Positions 34,740 to 46,115 of a stretch of 64,000 bases of DNA are shown here, piece by piece (within the stretch, counting starts at the first letter, position 1; each line of letters begins with the position of its first letter). Made by a program: the position numbers and the translations under genes. The DNA is taken from positions 186,001 through 250,000 of the forward strand of contig JAQFVV010013093.1 of assembly GCA_028023455.1 (NCBI GenBank), written 5' to 3'. Origin of the DNA: Epiperipatus broadwayi (Eukaryota > Onychophora > Udeonychophora > Euonychophora > Peripatidae). A model generated the notes under the pieces. That model was not told the origin of the DNA. It made no database searches and saw only the letters and a program-made list of their open reading frames with translations.

Positions 34740-35880
34740 TATATATATATATATATATATTTAATGATTTTATATATATATATATATATATATTGCATCT
34801 TTTTTAGGATACTTTTTCATTGTAGGATAATAAAAACCGTCTCTATAGTACTTTTTGACTTTCTAAAAAGTCATTAAATTTCTTGTAATCATCTTTATTC
34901 AAGGAAACATCCTAACCAACAAAATTTTTAAACATGTTTTTGTTATAGAGGATAACAACTGTTTTTTATCCTCTGTTTTTGTAAATTGAGTCAATAGTAG
35001 CATTCTTAAAAATAAGTATCATAAATGGATCTCTAAACTTCTAAAACTATTTAATAATTTTGAATCAAACATATCACAAACATATTTTGTAAGAGATAAA
35101 GCATGGAAATCTTATATTGTGTTAGTAATGCACATTTTATTTGATATTTTAATTTCTCAATAATTATTATAAATAATTAAATCAAATTACTTTTCATGAT
35201 CTTAAATAGAATTCTAATAGTGCTCTAGACCTATTGCATATGATTAAGTATACGTTTAGAAAATTTTATATCCAATTTTAAGTAAAATTGCTTTAAATAA
35301 TCAGATGTAGGGCATAGGCCGTTCAAACAGTTTTCCATAAAAGAACTATAAAAGAAAGAAAGCATTATTCCTTAGATTAACCAACTATCAGATAATGAGA
35401 ACACGACTAATATTAATTAAATCATTTTTTCTCTTAAAACATTTTTTTTAATATCATTACTTGAATATTAATTTATTCTTTATATAAATATATATATTGC
35501 AAAATATATAGAATTTTTAAACTAACAAAAGAAAAATGTTACTAAAAATAGAAAAAGAATAAATTAAATAGAAACAAATATTTTGGGCACTTTTCCATTA
35601 GTAAACTGTTTTTCATTTAAAATTCTAAAAAAGTTCAGTAACATTTTATGGAAGAAATTATGATAGAGTGCCTATGGGATTTCGATTTATTGTTTTACTT
35701 TAATACATATAAATAATATACGACTTTTAAAATTATTAAAATTTACACATATCTTTTGGGAAAAGAATCACATTATTATTTTCAATATATTTGTTTGATT
35801 AAAAAAAGTTCTATATATATATATATATAGTAAGATAAAATTTTCTTCTTCCTTTTACTATGTATTGATTTCTACTTTAA
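34740..35880. other. AT-rich non-coding stretch
   Basis: TA microsatellites at about 34,739-34,793 and 35,811-35,829; otherwise nothing recognisable. Confidence 0.5.
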
Positions 35881-36207
35881 CATATCATACCATTTACACC
35901 TTTCTTAAACACTTTATAAATACTCTTTATTTATATCAAACTAATAGTTTCGACTGTCCTGCAGTCATCACCAGAGCTACAATATTTAAATATATAATTA
36001 TATAATTAATAAACTTATTCATATTCACATACATAATTAAATACACAATATAAACAAAAATAAATATACATTTTAATCTGACCATTATGAATAATCGTTT
36101 CCCATTTTATTATTTTACTCTTACTACAAGACAGTCGAAACTGTTAGTTTGATATAAATAAAAAGTATCGATGAAGTGTTTAAAAAAGGTGTAAATGATA
36201 TGATATG
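35881..36207. repeat. Short inverted repeat with hammerhead-like fold
   Basis: Arms of about 80 bp, 35,881-35,960 and 36,131-36,207, pair (CATATCATACCATTTACACC with GGTGTAAATGATATGATATG; AGTTTCGACTGTC with GACAGTCGAAACT). On the minus strand at 35,974-35,940 the left arm reads CTGGTGA, T, GACTG/CAGTC with a five-base loop, GAAA, then ACTATTAGT. This is a hammerhead layout with A6 changed to G. The right arm keeps only the 3' half. Confidence 0.55.
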
Positions 36208-36214
36208 TAGTAAG

Positions 36215-36663
36215 ATAAAAGTGTCTTAAGTAGTCCATCCTTAGAGTGAAGGCTTGACAGAGACAATAAAAAAGAGAGAGGCTAGTTTTTGTCACTTATT
36301 AATGTCCCATTTTAGCCTCTGGCGGAATGATAAATAAATTGACTATTTGAAATAAAAATTATGTGGCTGATGAATATATTCACATATGTAAACAAATTTT
36401 AAGTTTTACTGACTTAGATCGTGGTTATGTTTATATATATATATTTATATATACGTTGACATTATAATGAGAGTTTTTCTTGTAATAAGCTAGAATATAG
36501 CTTCACCTATGATATAACCAAGCAAAGACCAATTAAAAATGATAATCCATGTGGAATCACATTGCATTAAAAGCAATTGTTAATTTAAATGCAATTACTA
36601 ATTTCTATATCACATGGTTCAGTTGTTTGGATTGTCAATTTTAATTGATATTTTCTTGAATTA
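36215..36663. repeat. AT-rich stretch with a diverged copy of the 45-kb repeat
   Basis: Around 36,510-36,650 the sequence resembles the family at 45.2-46.1 kb (ACCAATTAAAAATGATAAT and an inverted TTTTAATTGA block). The region is otherwise non-coding. The Tigger-like element inserts at its right edge. Confidence 0.35.
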
Positions 36664-37734
36664 CACCTGGGTCTCGTTTTACGTGATAGATAGGTTCCTC
36701 AGAAAACACGCACAAAACAATTCGCATAAAAATAGATGTAACTTACCTTGAAAATGGGGGATACGGACTGTGATTTTTCAAAAATCGCATAAAAGCAAAG
36801 CACCAATGTAAAATTACTTTAAAATTCGCGCAAAAAAAAAAAAAATAAGGAAATAAAATATGACTAACAAAAAATTTCAAATTTGAAAAAAATTGATACA
36901 AGACAAACTTTTTTTAACTTTAATATTTAATTTTATTCAAAACAATATATTTTTATGCATAATTTACAGTAATTTGCATTTTTTATACACGTTTTAATTA
37001 TTATCGCTATTTGCCATTTGCAAACTGGTAAAAAAATCAGATTCTTCACAAGAGGAAATACAACTAGTGCCAACTTCACTCTCATATTGTGTTAATGGTT
37101 TTCTGGTGACAACATAATTAGTAATTAATCTAACAACTAAAAATTAAATTCTTATTTTTGTCTTTAATTTTTTAATTTTCAATTCCGTTTAAAAATCAAA
37201 TTTCATTTCACATCACATTAATTTCAGATCACTTTACATAATTTTTAAATTGTTAATTACAATTAAAAATCAGATTTTAATTTTTAATTGTCAAATTTAA
37301 TTGTGCCCACTACTATTACTCATCTTTTAAAAATAAATTTGCAGACACAAAATGATTTGCAAAATTAACACGCACAATATTTGAACAAATTTACATTATA
37401 ATCTTGTAAAATTTAATGTGTGTACATAAAATGTGGAAATCATGATTTTAATTTCATTATTGCATAAAATCTTTCTATTATAAAGCACTGAAAATATTGA
37501 AATTATTAAAATGAAAGTCGAATTCCAATAATGTGCTATCACTGTACTTTAAATATGATGTAAGTGTGCAAAATTTATTATTTAAAGTAATAGCGCATTA
37601 TCGGAGTTCGACTTCCGATCTAATACAGTGTTAACGCATAAAAGAAAACCGCATACAAAAATATTAAGAAGAAACATGAATTGCATAACTTAAAAATCGC
37701 GTTAAATAAATCTGCGTAAAACGACACCTGGATG
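36664..37734. mobile_element. Non-autonomous Tigger/pogo-like DNA transposon
   Basis: A 1,071-bp element bounded by TA at 36,662-36,663 and 37,735-37,736, the target duplication of the Tc1/mariner superfamily. Terminal inverted repeats read CACCTGGGTCTCGTTTTACG on the left and CATCCAGGTGTCGTTTTACG (reverse complement) on the right, matching at 16 of 20. The left subterminal region (AGGTTCCTCAGAAAACACGC, GGGGGATACGGAC) is reminiscent of Tigger ends. No transposase frame exists inside, so it is an internally deleted copy. An inner inverted pair around GAATTCCAATAATG / CATTATCGGAGTTCG lies at about 37,520-37,610. Confidence 0.8.
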
Positions 37735-37864
37735 TACAATACAATTCAATGTTTAGTCTTGTTTAATAAATGGAAAACTCCCATTATAACTTAATTGTTT
37801 ATCTCCTGAGTTCCATGAACATATTGTTTAATTTTGTATATATGTTATTATGTTTGCCAAACAT

Positions 37865-38045
37865 TTATGTACCTTATATATATGTCATTAAAAACCAGTC
37901 AGCAATTAGACTATACCAATATTAATAACAGACAATAATTTCAAACTATTGTCAAGGCAACTTCCTTTTAACAATAAAAGTAGAATCTCACCTTATTAAT
38001 GGTCTAATATACTTATATAGACACTAAAGATTGCAACATATATAT
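37865..38045 (-). repeat. Dispersed repeat R3 copy
   Basis: Minus-strand member: TTGCAATCTTTAGTGTCTAT, TTTTATTGTTAAAAGGAAG, TTGCCTTGACAATA and the GGTTTTTAATGACATATAT end. The close match to 34,590-34,735 in inverse orientation makes 34.5-38.0 kb a 3.3-kb spaced inverted pair, probably coincidental. Confidence 0.6.
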
Positions 38046-38270
38046 ATGGTGTAATTTCAATCTCATTCCTTTAAAATTAGATAATACAATTACGTTTATA
38101 GAAAATGCTTAAAGTAATTTAGAAGAGTGACATACAAGCACTGCAAGTGCTAAATTGAACTTTGATCCAATAATTTTTAGTCTTCTAGTCTGACTGACTA
38201 TCTATCATTGCTCTCAACTGTCAATAATTTAAGTTAAGAATATTTTGAGAATGCAATAGAAATAGAAAAT

Positions 38271-38702
38271 GAATTAAAACGTATTGTATATGATGAATTA
38301 TATTACTTATAAATTTAAATTATATTAATTATTTCAAAGACCAACATTTGATTCTAAACAACCGAATTTAAATGACATTAATATTTATTGCAGAGAATAT
38401 ATTAAAAACACATATATATATATATATTTTACTTAAGTTTTAAATTCGTTTAAAGATGTTTTAAATGCCAGTAATTTAGCTTGTTTGCTTTGATAATATT
38501 GTTTAGTGCATTAAATTGTATTTTATTTTGTAAGTTTTCTTTTTGAAAAAATTAAATAAAAATGGTCAGAAAACCATTTCTTGGTTGAATATAAAAAAAG
38601 CAGTTGATTTGGTGTTCAAAATTAGTGTATTAAGTGTGACTTAATTAATCAATATAAATTTATAAGTAATATAATTCATCATATACAATACGTTTTAACT
38701 CA
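38271..38702. repeat. 62-bp inverted repeats around a 308-bp core (MITE-like)
   Basis: The arm 38,271-38,332 (GAATTAAAACGTATTGTATA..., ...TATTAATTA) is repeated as its reverse complement at 38,641-38,702 with few mismatches, all in the inner third. The whole 432-bp unit could be a foldback element. No target duplication was identified. Confidence 0.7.
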
Positions 38703-40130
38703 AAAACTATTGTATGTATATATTTTAAACAAAACATTATTCTATATGATCTATGTTTTAATATAATACTCAACATGGACAGGATTAAGATATATTTTGA
38801 TGTTTATTGTGATGTTTATTACAATTGGTATATATTTCCTGTTGTGTGTAAGATATGCTACATAATTATATAAAAAATATGTCCTTGTTGCGAATTATGT
38901 ATTTGTCTGATAATAAACTTATGAATGGTTATCTTCTTTGTTAAATTTTGGCTTGCGTTATATAACGATTTTTATAATACTATAATTGAAAACAAAACTG
39001 GAGTTGGCCAATAAAAAACATTACCTTATATCACTGTAAATAATACTTAATTTTTAATGACACATTAAATTCACATTAACCTGCCATTTTTCTTAATTGT
39101 GTTGCTGTTTTTCTGCCTATATGTCTTTAATGATAAATGGACTATATTTTTGGGAGCTGATGAGGATATAATTGGTTAATTGAGCTTATATTTTGGTAAT
39201 GTTTTAGAGGAAAGAGGTGTAAGATATGTAAAAAAAATTATTTATCTCCTGATATTAAAAGAAGATTGTATTATTCATGCTATGTTGTAAATTTATTGCA
39301 AGTGATGTATGGGTTTATTTTATCCAAATATGATGACCAGTAATAAGTAAACATACATTGAGTTTACAATCTTCTTTAAGCAGAAATTATTTTGATTTAT
39401 AAATATCAATCTCTCAGATTATTTGAGGTTTTTCTGATTATAATAGTTTCTTGATTTTATAAGCATCCTGTTATAAACGATTTACTTCTGCACTTAATGA
39501 TTATATTATATTGGCTTTAACGCAAATTGGTGAGTAAAATTTAACATTAGGTAAGATAAGATAAATAAAATATAAAATAGTTACTAAATAATTCATTGCA
39601 GAATAAAAACTTTTTCCAGTCTTCAGAAAGTAGCATTAAAGAAAAAGATGTTATTTATCAGATTTGTCAACCTTAAAATACTTAAAGTATTAATATATTT
39701 TTATTATTTCATATTCTAAGTAGAATAGTTTGTTGGTCATATACCAAACAATAATTGAATGTGGAACTTGAAAAAACTTTATTTGACCAAAATTTGATCT
39801 AGATACTATCGATATGGTTGGTGATAACTCTTAATAATCTGCCATAAGAAAAATCAATGATTGTTATTAAAAATTAATATTACATCTAACTTATTTTTAA
39901 CTGCAGTAATTTCATTGACATTGTAGTTTGTAGTTTAGGTATTGAAATGGTTTTTAATAGTTGTAATGCTGAATAAATTTATATATTTAATATATAATCG
40001 TGGATTATGGCTGCGGAATTAGACACCGTAGATAATTTTAAGCCAGGTATTTTTATGTTTAAAATGGCTTTAGATTAGCTATCCTTCATAATAACATTAC
40101 AGGTGTTTTTTTTTTTCTTTTTTTCCATAT
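38703..40130. other. AT-rich non-coding stretch
   Basis: No gene seen. A CTGATGA at about 39,158 lacks any partner stem or GAAA box. Confidence 0.5.
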
Positions 40131-40134
40131 GTCA

Positions 40135-40210
40135 AAGCATCGGCCGGAAAGCGAACCCGCAACACTGTCTGCAATAACAGTCTGCGCCGACCTCTCGGCT
40201 ACCAACGCTT
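40135..40210 (-). repeat. tRNA-like sequence, SINE head or tRNA pseudogene
   Basis: On the minus strand AAGCGTTGG at the 5' end pairs with CCGATGCTT at the 3' end like an acceptor stem. GGTAGCCGAGAGG (40,203-40,191) matches the pol III A box with a D-arm, ACTGT/ACAGT forms an anticodon-type stem with an eight-base loop, and GGGTTCGCTTTCC (40,158-40,146) is the B box. It is much more GC-rich than its surroundings. The aberrant anticodon loop and T-arm make a functional tRNA unlikely; a mollusc tRNA-derived SINE head is more likely. Confidence 0.6.
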
Positions 40211-40785
40211 GACTCACAGTACAGGTTTTAATCTAAAAAACGGTCAAATGACATTGATAGCTTCAATGTTGATTTCTTATTAACTATTATAAAGAGACTT
40301 CTAAGGTGATTATTTCTTTTTCAAAATGGATCTTGTGAATATTAATATCATTGTAGAGAATGTTTAGATAAAATTTTAAAGGTTTTTTTAAAATGTAGAG
40401 TCCTCTACTAGAGATGATAAATATTTTCGAAGAGGAATAAAATTTTACTGGAAGCAATTGAATTTCTTTTGGAGTAAAATGACTTGTATTAGAAGCCGGT
40501 TACTTCCGGAGATGGTGTTATTCTCTGAAGTTTTCATTAGAAAGTATATTCTTTTATTTTCAGAATAACTTTGGAAACAAAAACAGCCTGTTTGTTAAAA
40601 AATTGGAAATGACTACAGTTTTATTTTAATCTATGATAGTAGATTGATTGACTATTTTAAAGCAAAGAGTCAATCAGCCAATAATGTTTTTTTAAAATAT
40701 ACAAAGATAATAAATTAAAATGATATACCTGATAAGTTGAGTATTTTTATTATTTAAAACACTTTGGATCACAGCTATTTTAGAT

Positions 40786-41813
40786 CAGCGGTCGGCAATC
40801 TTTTAGATATTGCGAACCATTAAAATAATTTTTAAAGATACGAATTAATACGAACATTGAGTATGAATATATATATAATTTTAATTTTAACACAAAATAA
40901 ATAATAGTAATATATATTAAAAATTAGTGCGACATTTGCTGCTCTTGGTTTAAGATTATTTTACAAATCCCTGGCTCCAATGATGTCACCGCAACTGGTA
41001 AAAGAGTTTCTATTTCAAGCCAAGAGCGATACTTGTTTTTAAAAGCTGTTACAGTTTGAAAACGTTTTTTTCACACAAGTAGGTCGTTGTGAGTGGATTC
41101 GGATTTATTAAATATAAATATAAAGAAATACTTAAATGATTGTAATATTGAACTTTAAGTATATTAATATAATTTTTGTGCAAGTTTTTTTTGTAATTAT
41201 TTGTTTTCATTTTGAGTTATATGAAAGTAAAACTTAGTTTGAATGTATATGTTTTATAATTTGTTAAAGAATTATGTTTTATTTTGTTTTTTGTTAATAT
41301 AATGTTTGTTTTATTTCATAAAAATAAATGAATGTATAAATAAGTATTTGTTGTTTTATATGTGTAATTTTCTAATTCATATCTACAAAAATTATTTAAG
41401 ATTAATAACGAATAGTATTCTATTCTTTAATAATTTTTATAAATGTGTTTTCCTTCAAAATTCTTAATAAAATTTTTGAGTTTTAATTCACCCAATTACC
41501 AAGAGTGCGCCATAGTCAAATTTGATGCCTAATCAATTGTACAGAATTCGGTATTCTTATGTTGTTACTTTTTCTATGCCGCTAACGGTTAACTAAGTAG
41601 GGGTTAATTAAACAGCCTTTGAGGTGGATGTTTTGCAAGTCGCAGCAGTATTTTGTAACAAATCAATTAGTAATATAATGTTCTTGTTCTATTTTACATA
41701 AAATAAAATTTATTTTTTATTTAAAAATTTTATAAAATGAGCTTAACGAATTTAAATAATATCTGAATTTCTATGCAGACAATTAAAATTACGTCATGGA
41801 CCACTGACTGTTG
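40786..41813 (-). mobile_element. hAT-superfamily element with 8-bp target duplication
   Basis: A 1,028-bp element flanked by TTTTAGAT at 40,778-40,785 and 41,814-41,821, exactly the 8-bp duplication of hAT transposons. The left end CAGCGGTCGGCAATC is a typical hAT terminus; the right end, reverse-complemented, is CAACAGTCAGTGGTC (8 of 15 matching). The interior keeps a transposase C-terminal remnant on the minus strand, so it is an internally deleted copy of a larger element. Confidence 0.8.
40950..41085 (-). pseudogene. hAT transposase C-terminal fragment (ZBED5/SCAND3-like)
   Basis: Minus strand: TYLCEK, then after a one-base shift in a poly(A) run FQTVTAFKNKYRSWLEIE followed by LLPVAVTSLEP. 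This follows the hAT dimerisation-region pattern (T-YLCE..FS....IKNKYR..L..E..LRVA.S...P). It is the last ~45 residues only. Confidence 0.7.
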
Positions 41814-42119
41814 TTTTAGATGATAGGAAATGATGATCAGATTTAACTTTCATATTGTTAGAGAAAGGTTGTCTAACAGGTAATAGAAGCCACCATTTCA
41901 TGTAAAAGATTTATCAGAAGGCCACATCCAGAATAAATATAGTTCATATATATATTAAATATTTGGAGATCCCTATCATTAATTAGGTTTAGTAAACGCA
42001 TTAAAATTTAACAAATTGCTTATAAAAAAAATTATTTAGACAATAGACAAAATGTAATAATTATTTTATTCTAATAAAAACTCTGACAATGGTTCTGTTT
42101 TATTTATAAAAATAGCTAT

Positions 42120-43830
42120 ACTACTTTTGATGCTGATTGTAGCTGTCATGTTTGTAACTGCCAATCGCAGTAAATTTGAGATGTATATGTTAATGAACAT
42201 CTATATTTTGATTTAATTACTTTCCATGTAGAAAAAGTGTTTTCACAAAGATCCCTAGCTTTGAGCAAATCTTAATCCAAAGATCTTCAATTTAGGGTAT
42301 CTCTCTTTCTCCTTCTTTTGATAGTAATTTTTTAAAAATATCTTTTTCCACTTTTGCAAGTGTAAAAAGAATCTAATTGCAAATAACCCAATTCCATCTG
42401 AAAATGTTTTTAGGCAAGAGTTGAGTAAAAATTTAAGATACATTTTCCTTAAAATCATCAAATTGATTCTCAAAATCCTCAGTAATTTCTTCAATATATT
42501 TTACATACATTGTAAATGATGCTTTCTCAAAATTCTTCTTCAAAATATTTTACAATGTTTGAAATAAAAGTAAAAATGTTATTAGCCAATATTGATTTAA
42601 AAAGCTTTGATTTACTTTTGAAATCATTCAACTGGCTAGTTATGATAGCAATATTCTGTTGTTGCCTTACAATTTCAAATTTAATCATTCAAGGAGATAA
42701 TTATAATTGTTATAAATGCAAGATCTGAAAAACATATGGGTTTGTATTTAAGTTTCAAGTTCTGTTTTGTTAGATCACATCATTTTATTTCTTTTAGAAT
42801 GACAAAAAAAGTCATTCAAACATTTTCCAGCATCCAATCAGCAAATATCAGAATGGAGAAGCAAATCATCATATGCTGCATCAATTTTGCTTAAGAAATA
42901 CTGAAAGCTTCTATGAACCAGAGACTTATTATCTCTTTATATAATATTATTTATTTTTACAGCTACTTTCCTGAAATTAACTTGACCAAATATTTTCCAC
43001 AGAATGCTTGTTGGGTAATTATACAATGGATTATAAGCCAATTAATGTTATTCTGTTTCAATAATCCACAAAATCTAATTGCAGTCTCTGTCATAGCTTT
43101 AAATCTTCCTATTATAATGCAGAAATATTTATAGAATTCTCCGTAGTCCATAACACAGTTTTGCTTTGTAAATATCAATATCTTTAGTAATCCCATATAA
43201 AGATATAAGACAGAGCATTAAAGTTTTTCTGAATAGTTTGAATCAAAAATAAAAATTGACTTACATCTGCTTGACCAATATTTTTATTCAGTCAAGATTA
43301 AAAATACTCACATTTTGGTACTGAGTCATTCAATTTTTTTTAAAAATTATTGATCCATGTATTCTACTCATCTTGCAACAGTCTGATGAAATGATGCAAT
43401 TGTTTTAAACTTCTCAGTTAATTTCAGCTCAATAAGTTGTTTTGCCATCTCAATTAAACATTTCCTCACTGTCATTCGATCTCTAAAAGGCTTTTTAAGC
43501 TTTCTCTAACTCTGGTGCTACCTTGTACTAAATGGTAAAGCTAGAACTTTGTGCAGCATTTACTTCTGCAAAAAAAAAAAAACTTGCTTGGTGCATATAT
43601 TCCTCTTTCTTTAATATAACTCTCAAATTTTTTCTGTTTAATGTAGTGTATGAACATTTCACATTACATTCTTGAGGCACTGCCAAAACTTATATGCAAC
43701 AATACATCGAATTTAATTATTGTTGTTTGTAATGAAGTAATCTGATACCCATATGCTTAGATTCATTCTCTTTTCATCATATAATTTGTTTTTGTTTTTT
43801 TGCCAGATAAGATTGTTGACTAATAAATAG
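42120..43830 (-). pseudogene. hAT transposase pseudogene (GTF2IRD2/ZBED-like), heavily decayed
   Basis: Cut-and-paste transposase remnant. On the minus strand the order of recognisable pieces is: an N-terminal KLYDEKRMNLSIW-type block (about 43,780), a CKMSRIHGSII-type segment (about 43,370), the catalytic-domain landmark IHCIITQQAFCGKYL (about 43,030-42,990), a middle region resembling NILKKLLRI...LKFLLNSCLKTF (about 42,480-42,400), and the C-terminal ISNLLRLAVTNMTAT (about 42,170). Many stops and frameshifts separate them. A terminal sequence like CAGCGCTATCCAAATTATGG on the minus strand at 44,491-44,472 may be its 5' inverted repeat; the other end was not found. Family recognition is by motif order only. 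Confidence 0.65.
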
Positions 43831-45240
43831 TAATAAAATGTATTAAATAGTAATAGATTATTAAAGATAATACAGAAACAAGTCACAATGCTATTTAATA
43901 ATTTGGCAAGCAGATGATTCAATCTACAACCATGGCTAATCACAGAATAAAATTGGTATAAACAGTTGGCAGTGTGATTTGTGTAATTTTCACAGATAAG
44001 AATCCCAAACACATACTGAAGATATCTTCAGAATAAATGGCTCTGGTGTGTAAATCGCAGCAACAATGAATATATAAAATAATAATAAATCATTAAAGTG
44101 TGGTAATTTTAATTTTATTTTGCTCAAAGAGTTCACATTTTACTCAAAATACTTGTTACCTGCTTTTTCTGGGACATGAAATTGCAAAAATAAAATACCA
44201 ATTGCTGTCGATTTATTTTGAAATACTATTAAGTTTTTGTTGATACATTTAGTATTTGAATAATACTTAATTATATAGTGATGTGCAAAACAAAATAAAA
44301 TTATTAGCATCGAGGTTACCAATTAATGGTAGAATTCAAATATTTAAATGCATTCGATCTAAATTATTTTATTCTTTCATCATAAAAAATAAATCCCACA
44401 GATTGCCCTCACAAGAATGCACTGCAGGCCACAAATAGCGATATGCAGACCAGATGGTTGGGGGAAGGCGGCCATAATTTGGATAGCGCTGTGTTAGAAT
44501 AATTGAAAAATGATTGAAGGAATAATATGATTACTTTTAAGAAATTTTTTTTAATAGTTTTTTTAAAAAAAATCAGAAATTATCTTTTCCTAGCAAAGAA
44601 ACAAATATTTTAAATTTAAAGTGTTTCGTTTCAATCTACTATGATGAGAAATTTATTTAGTGTTTTTTGTTAAAAATTGTACAATAATTTTTTCTGAAAA
44701 AAAAAAATAGATATTAGTCATTATTATCTATGACTTATTGATTTAATAGTTTTAATAAATAAAATTGTTATTGTTATTATCATTATTATTATTATTAAAT
44801 AGCAGTAGTAGTTGTAATTATAACAGAATTAATAGTTGTAGTAATAATAGTAGTAATAAACGATATAAAAATTATTTTTCAAGTAATATCAACTTTTACT
44901 TTAGTCCTTATTATTCATGACTAATGTTCTAAATAATTACTCTGAAAGAAAAAAAAACTTCCTATTTTTATAAAATGGAACATTTGTCCCCCCCCCCTCT
45001 CCATTATTTTTCATACGAAGATGTAGATTTTCAAATTATCTGATTAAACAATAAACTCTTTGATTATTTAATATATCACAATCCACACATGTTACTAATT
45101 TAATTTCATTTTACTCTAAAATCTTTAGGTAAAAATGCCATGATAACTATGGCATCATTTTCTAGGTAAAACTATAAATTATAGGTTCATACTATTTAAA
45201 GAAATAACATAAGAATTAAAAATGTATACATGTGTAAAAA
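43831..45240. other. Flank of the hAT pseudogene and AT-rich stretch
   Basis: A GC-richer patch at 44,400-44,495 is the putative hAT end. A trinucleotide-like ATT/AGT repeat region lies at about 44,765-44,865 and a C-run at 44,989-44,998. No gene is seen. Confidence 0.45.
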
Positions 45241-46115
45241 TATAGAAGTATGTTCAGGATAACTCATGATATTAAAAGAGTCACAGAATGTTTTTCATAT
45301 AATAATCTAGATAAATTTTTGCTACTATGTAATCAAGCAACAATAAATTAAAATTGATAGTGCAAAATGAATCCATGTCATCTAGTAATAGCATTATTCT
45401 AACCCATACCAATGCAAAATTAGAATATACTTTAGTTGATATAAGAATATACTTTACAAATATAAAAATTTGAAGTATAACAACTTTTTTTGAATTTCCA
45501 CTAACAATTAAATCACTCCAGAAAAGTGTTATATATATATTAATTTAAGATTTTCCTGAACTTATATAAACTTTGAAATATTGAAGGATTTTTAACCATG
45601 TAATAATCTAAATTAAATTTCAGTTGTGTAACTAGGCACCAATAAATAAAAAAAAAACTGATAATGCAGGCTAATGTGCTACTATTAATAGATGGATGGT
45701 TTCTGCTTGCATTATAAGTTTTAATTGATTGTTACTAAATTACATAGTAGTTGGAAGTTTTATCTAGATTACTCCATTAAAAAAATTCTATTATATTTCA
45801 ATGTTTACACCTGTAAATCCATAAAAATCTTTAAAATTAATATATATAACTTTTTGTAAAAGACTGTTTCTTGTGAAAATTCAAAAAAGTTTTTATTCTT
45901 TAAATTTTCAAGAACATGAAAGTATTAAACTAAAAAGTGTTTCAACTTTTGGTTTAATTTAGGTCAGACAAGTACTATTAGATATCATAATTTCAGTTTG
46001 CATTACCAGTTTTAATTGGCCATTGCTTGTTTACACTATAGTTGATATTATTACATGAAAAAAAAAAATTTCATTGTTTACATCGATAAGTTCATGAAAA
46101 TCTTAACACATATAA
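45240..46115. repeat. Four-copy repeat cluster with a central palindrome
   Basis: A block reading roughly AATAATCTAGATAAA...GTAATCAAGCAACAATAAATTAAAATTGATAGTGCA occurs in plus orientation at about 45,250-45,400 and 45,555-45,690, and in minus orientation at about 45,692-45,835 and 45,965-46,110. The two inner copies abut, making a palindrome centred near 45,691. A distant relative is at 36.5 kb. No coding capacity and no hammerhead core were recognised. Confidence 0.6.

Noticed and set aside
34560-38045. R3 copies as arms of a 3.3-kb inverted repeat
   Set aside because: Only the short R3 blocks match and the interior does not; two separate copies are the simpler reading.
39155-39200. CTGATGA in isolation
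   Set aside because: No stem II, no GAAA box and no helix I partner, so not a hammerhead.
41845-41875. TGTTAGAG as partner duplication for the second hAT element (TGTTAGAA at 44,492)
   Set aside because: One mismatch and no terminal inverted repeat next to it; not convincing.
42516-43134. Plus-strand frames 42,516-42,728 and 42,913-43,134
   Set aside because: They are antisense to the minus-strand hAT transposase remnant.
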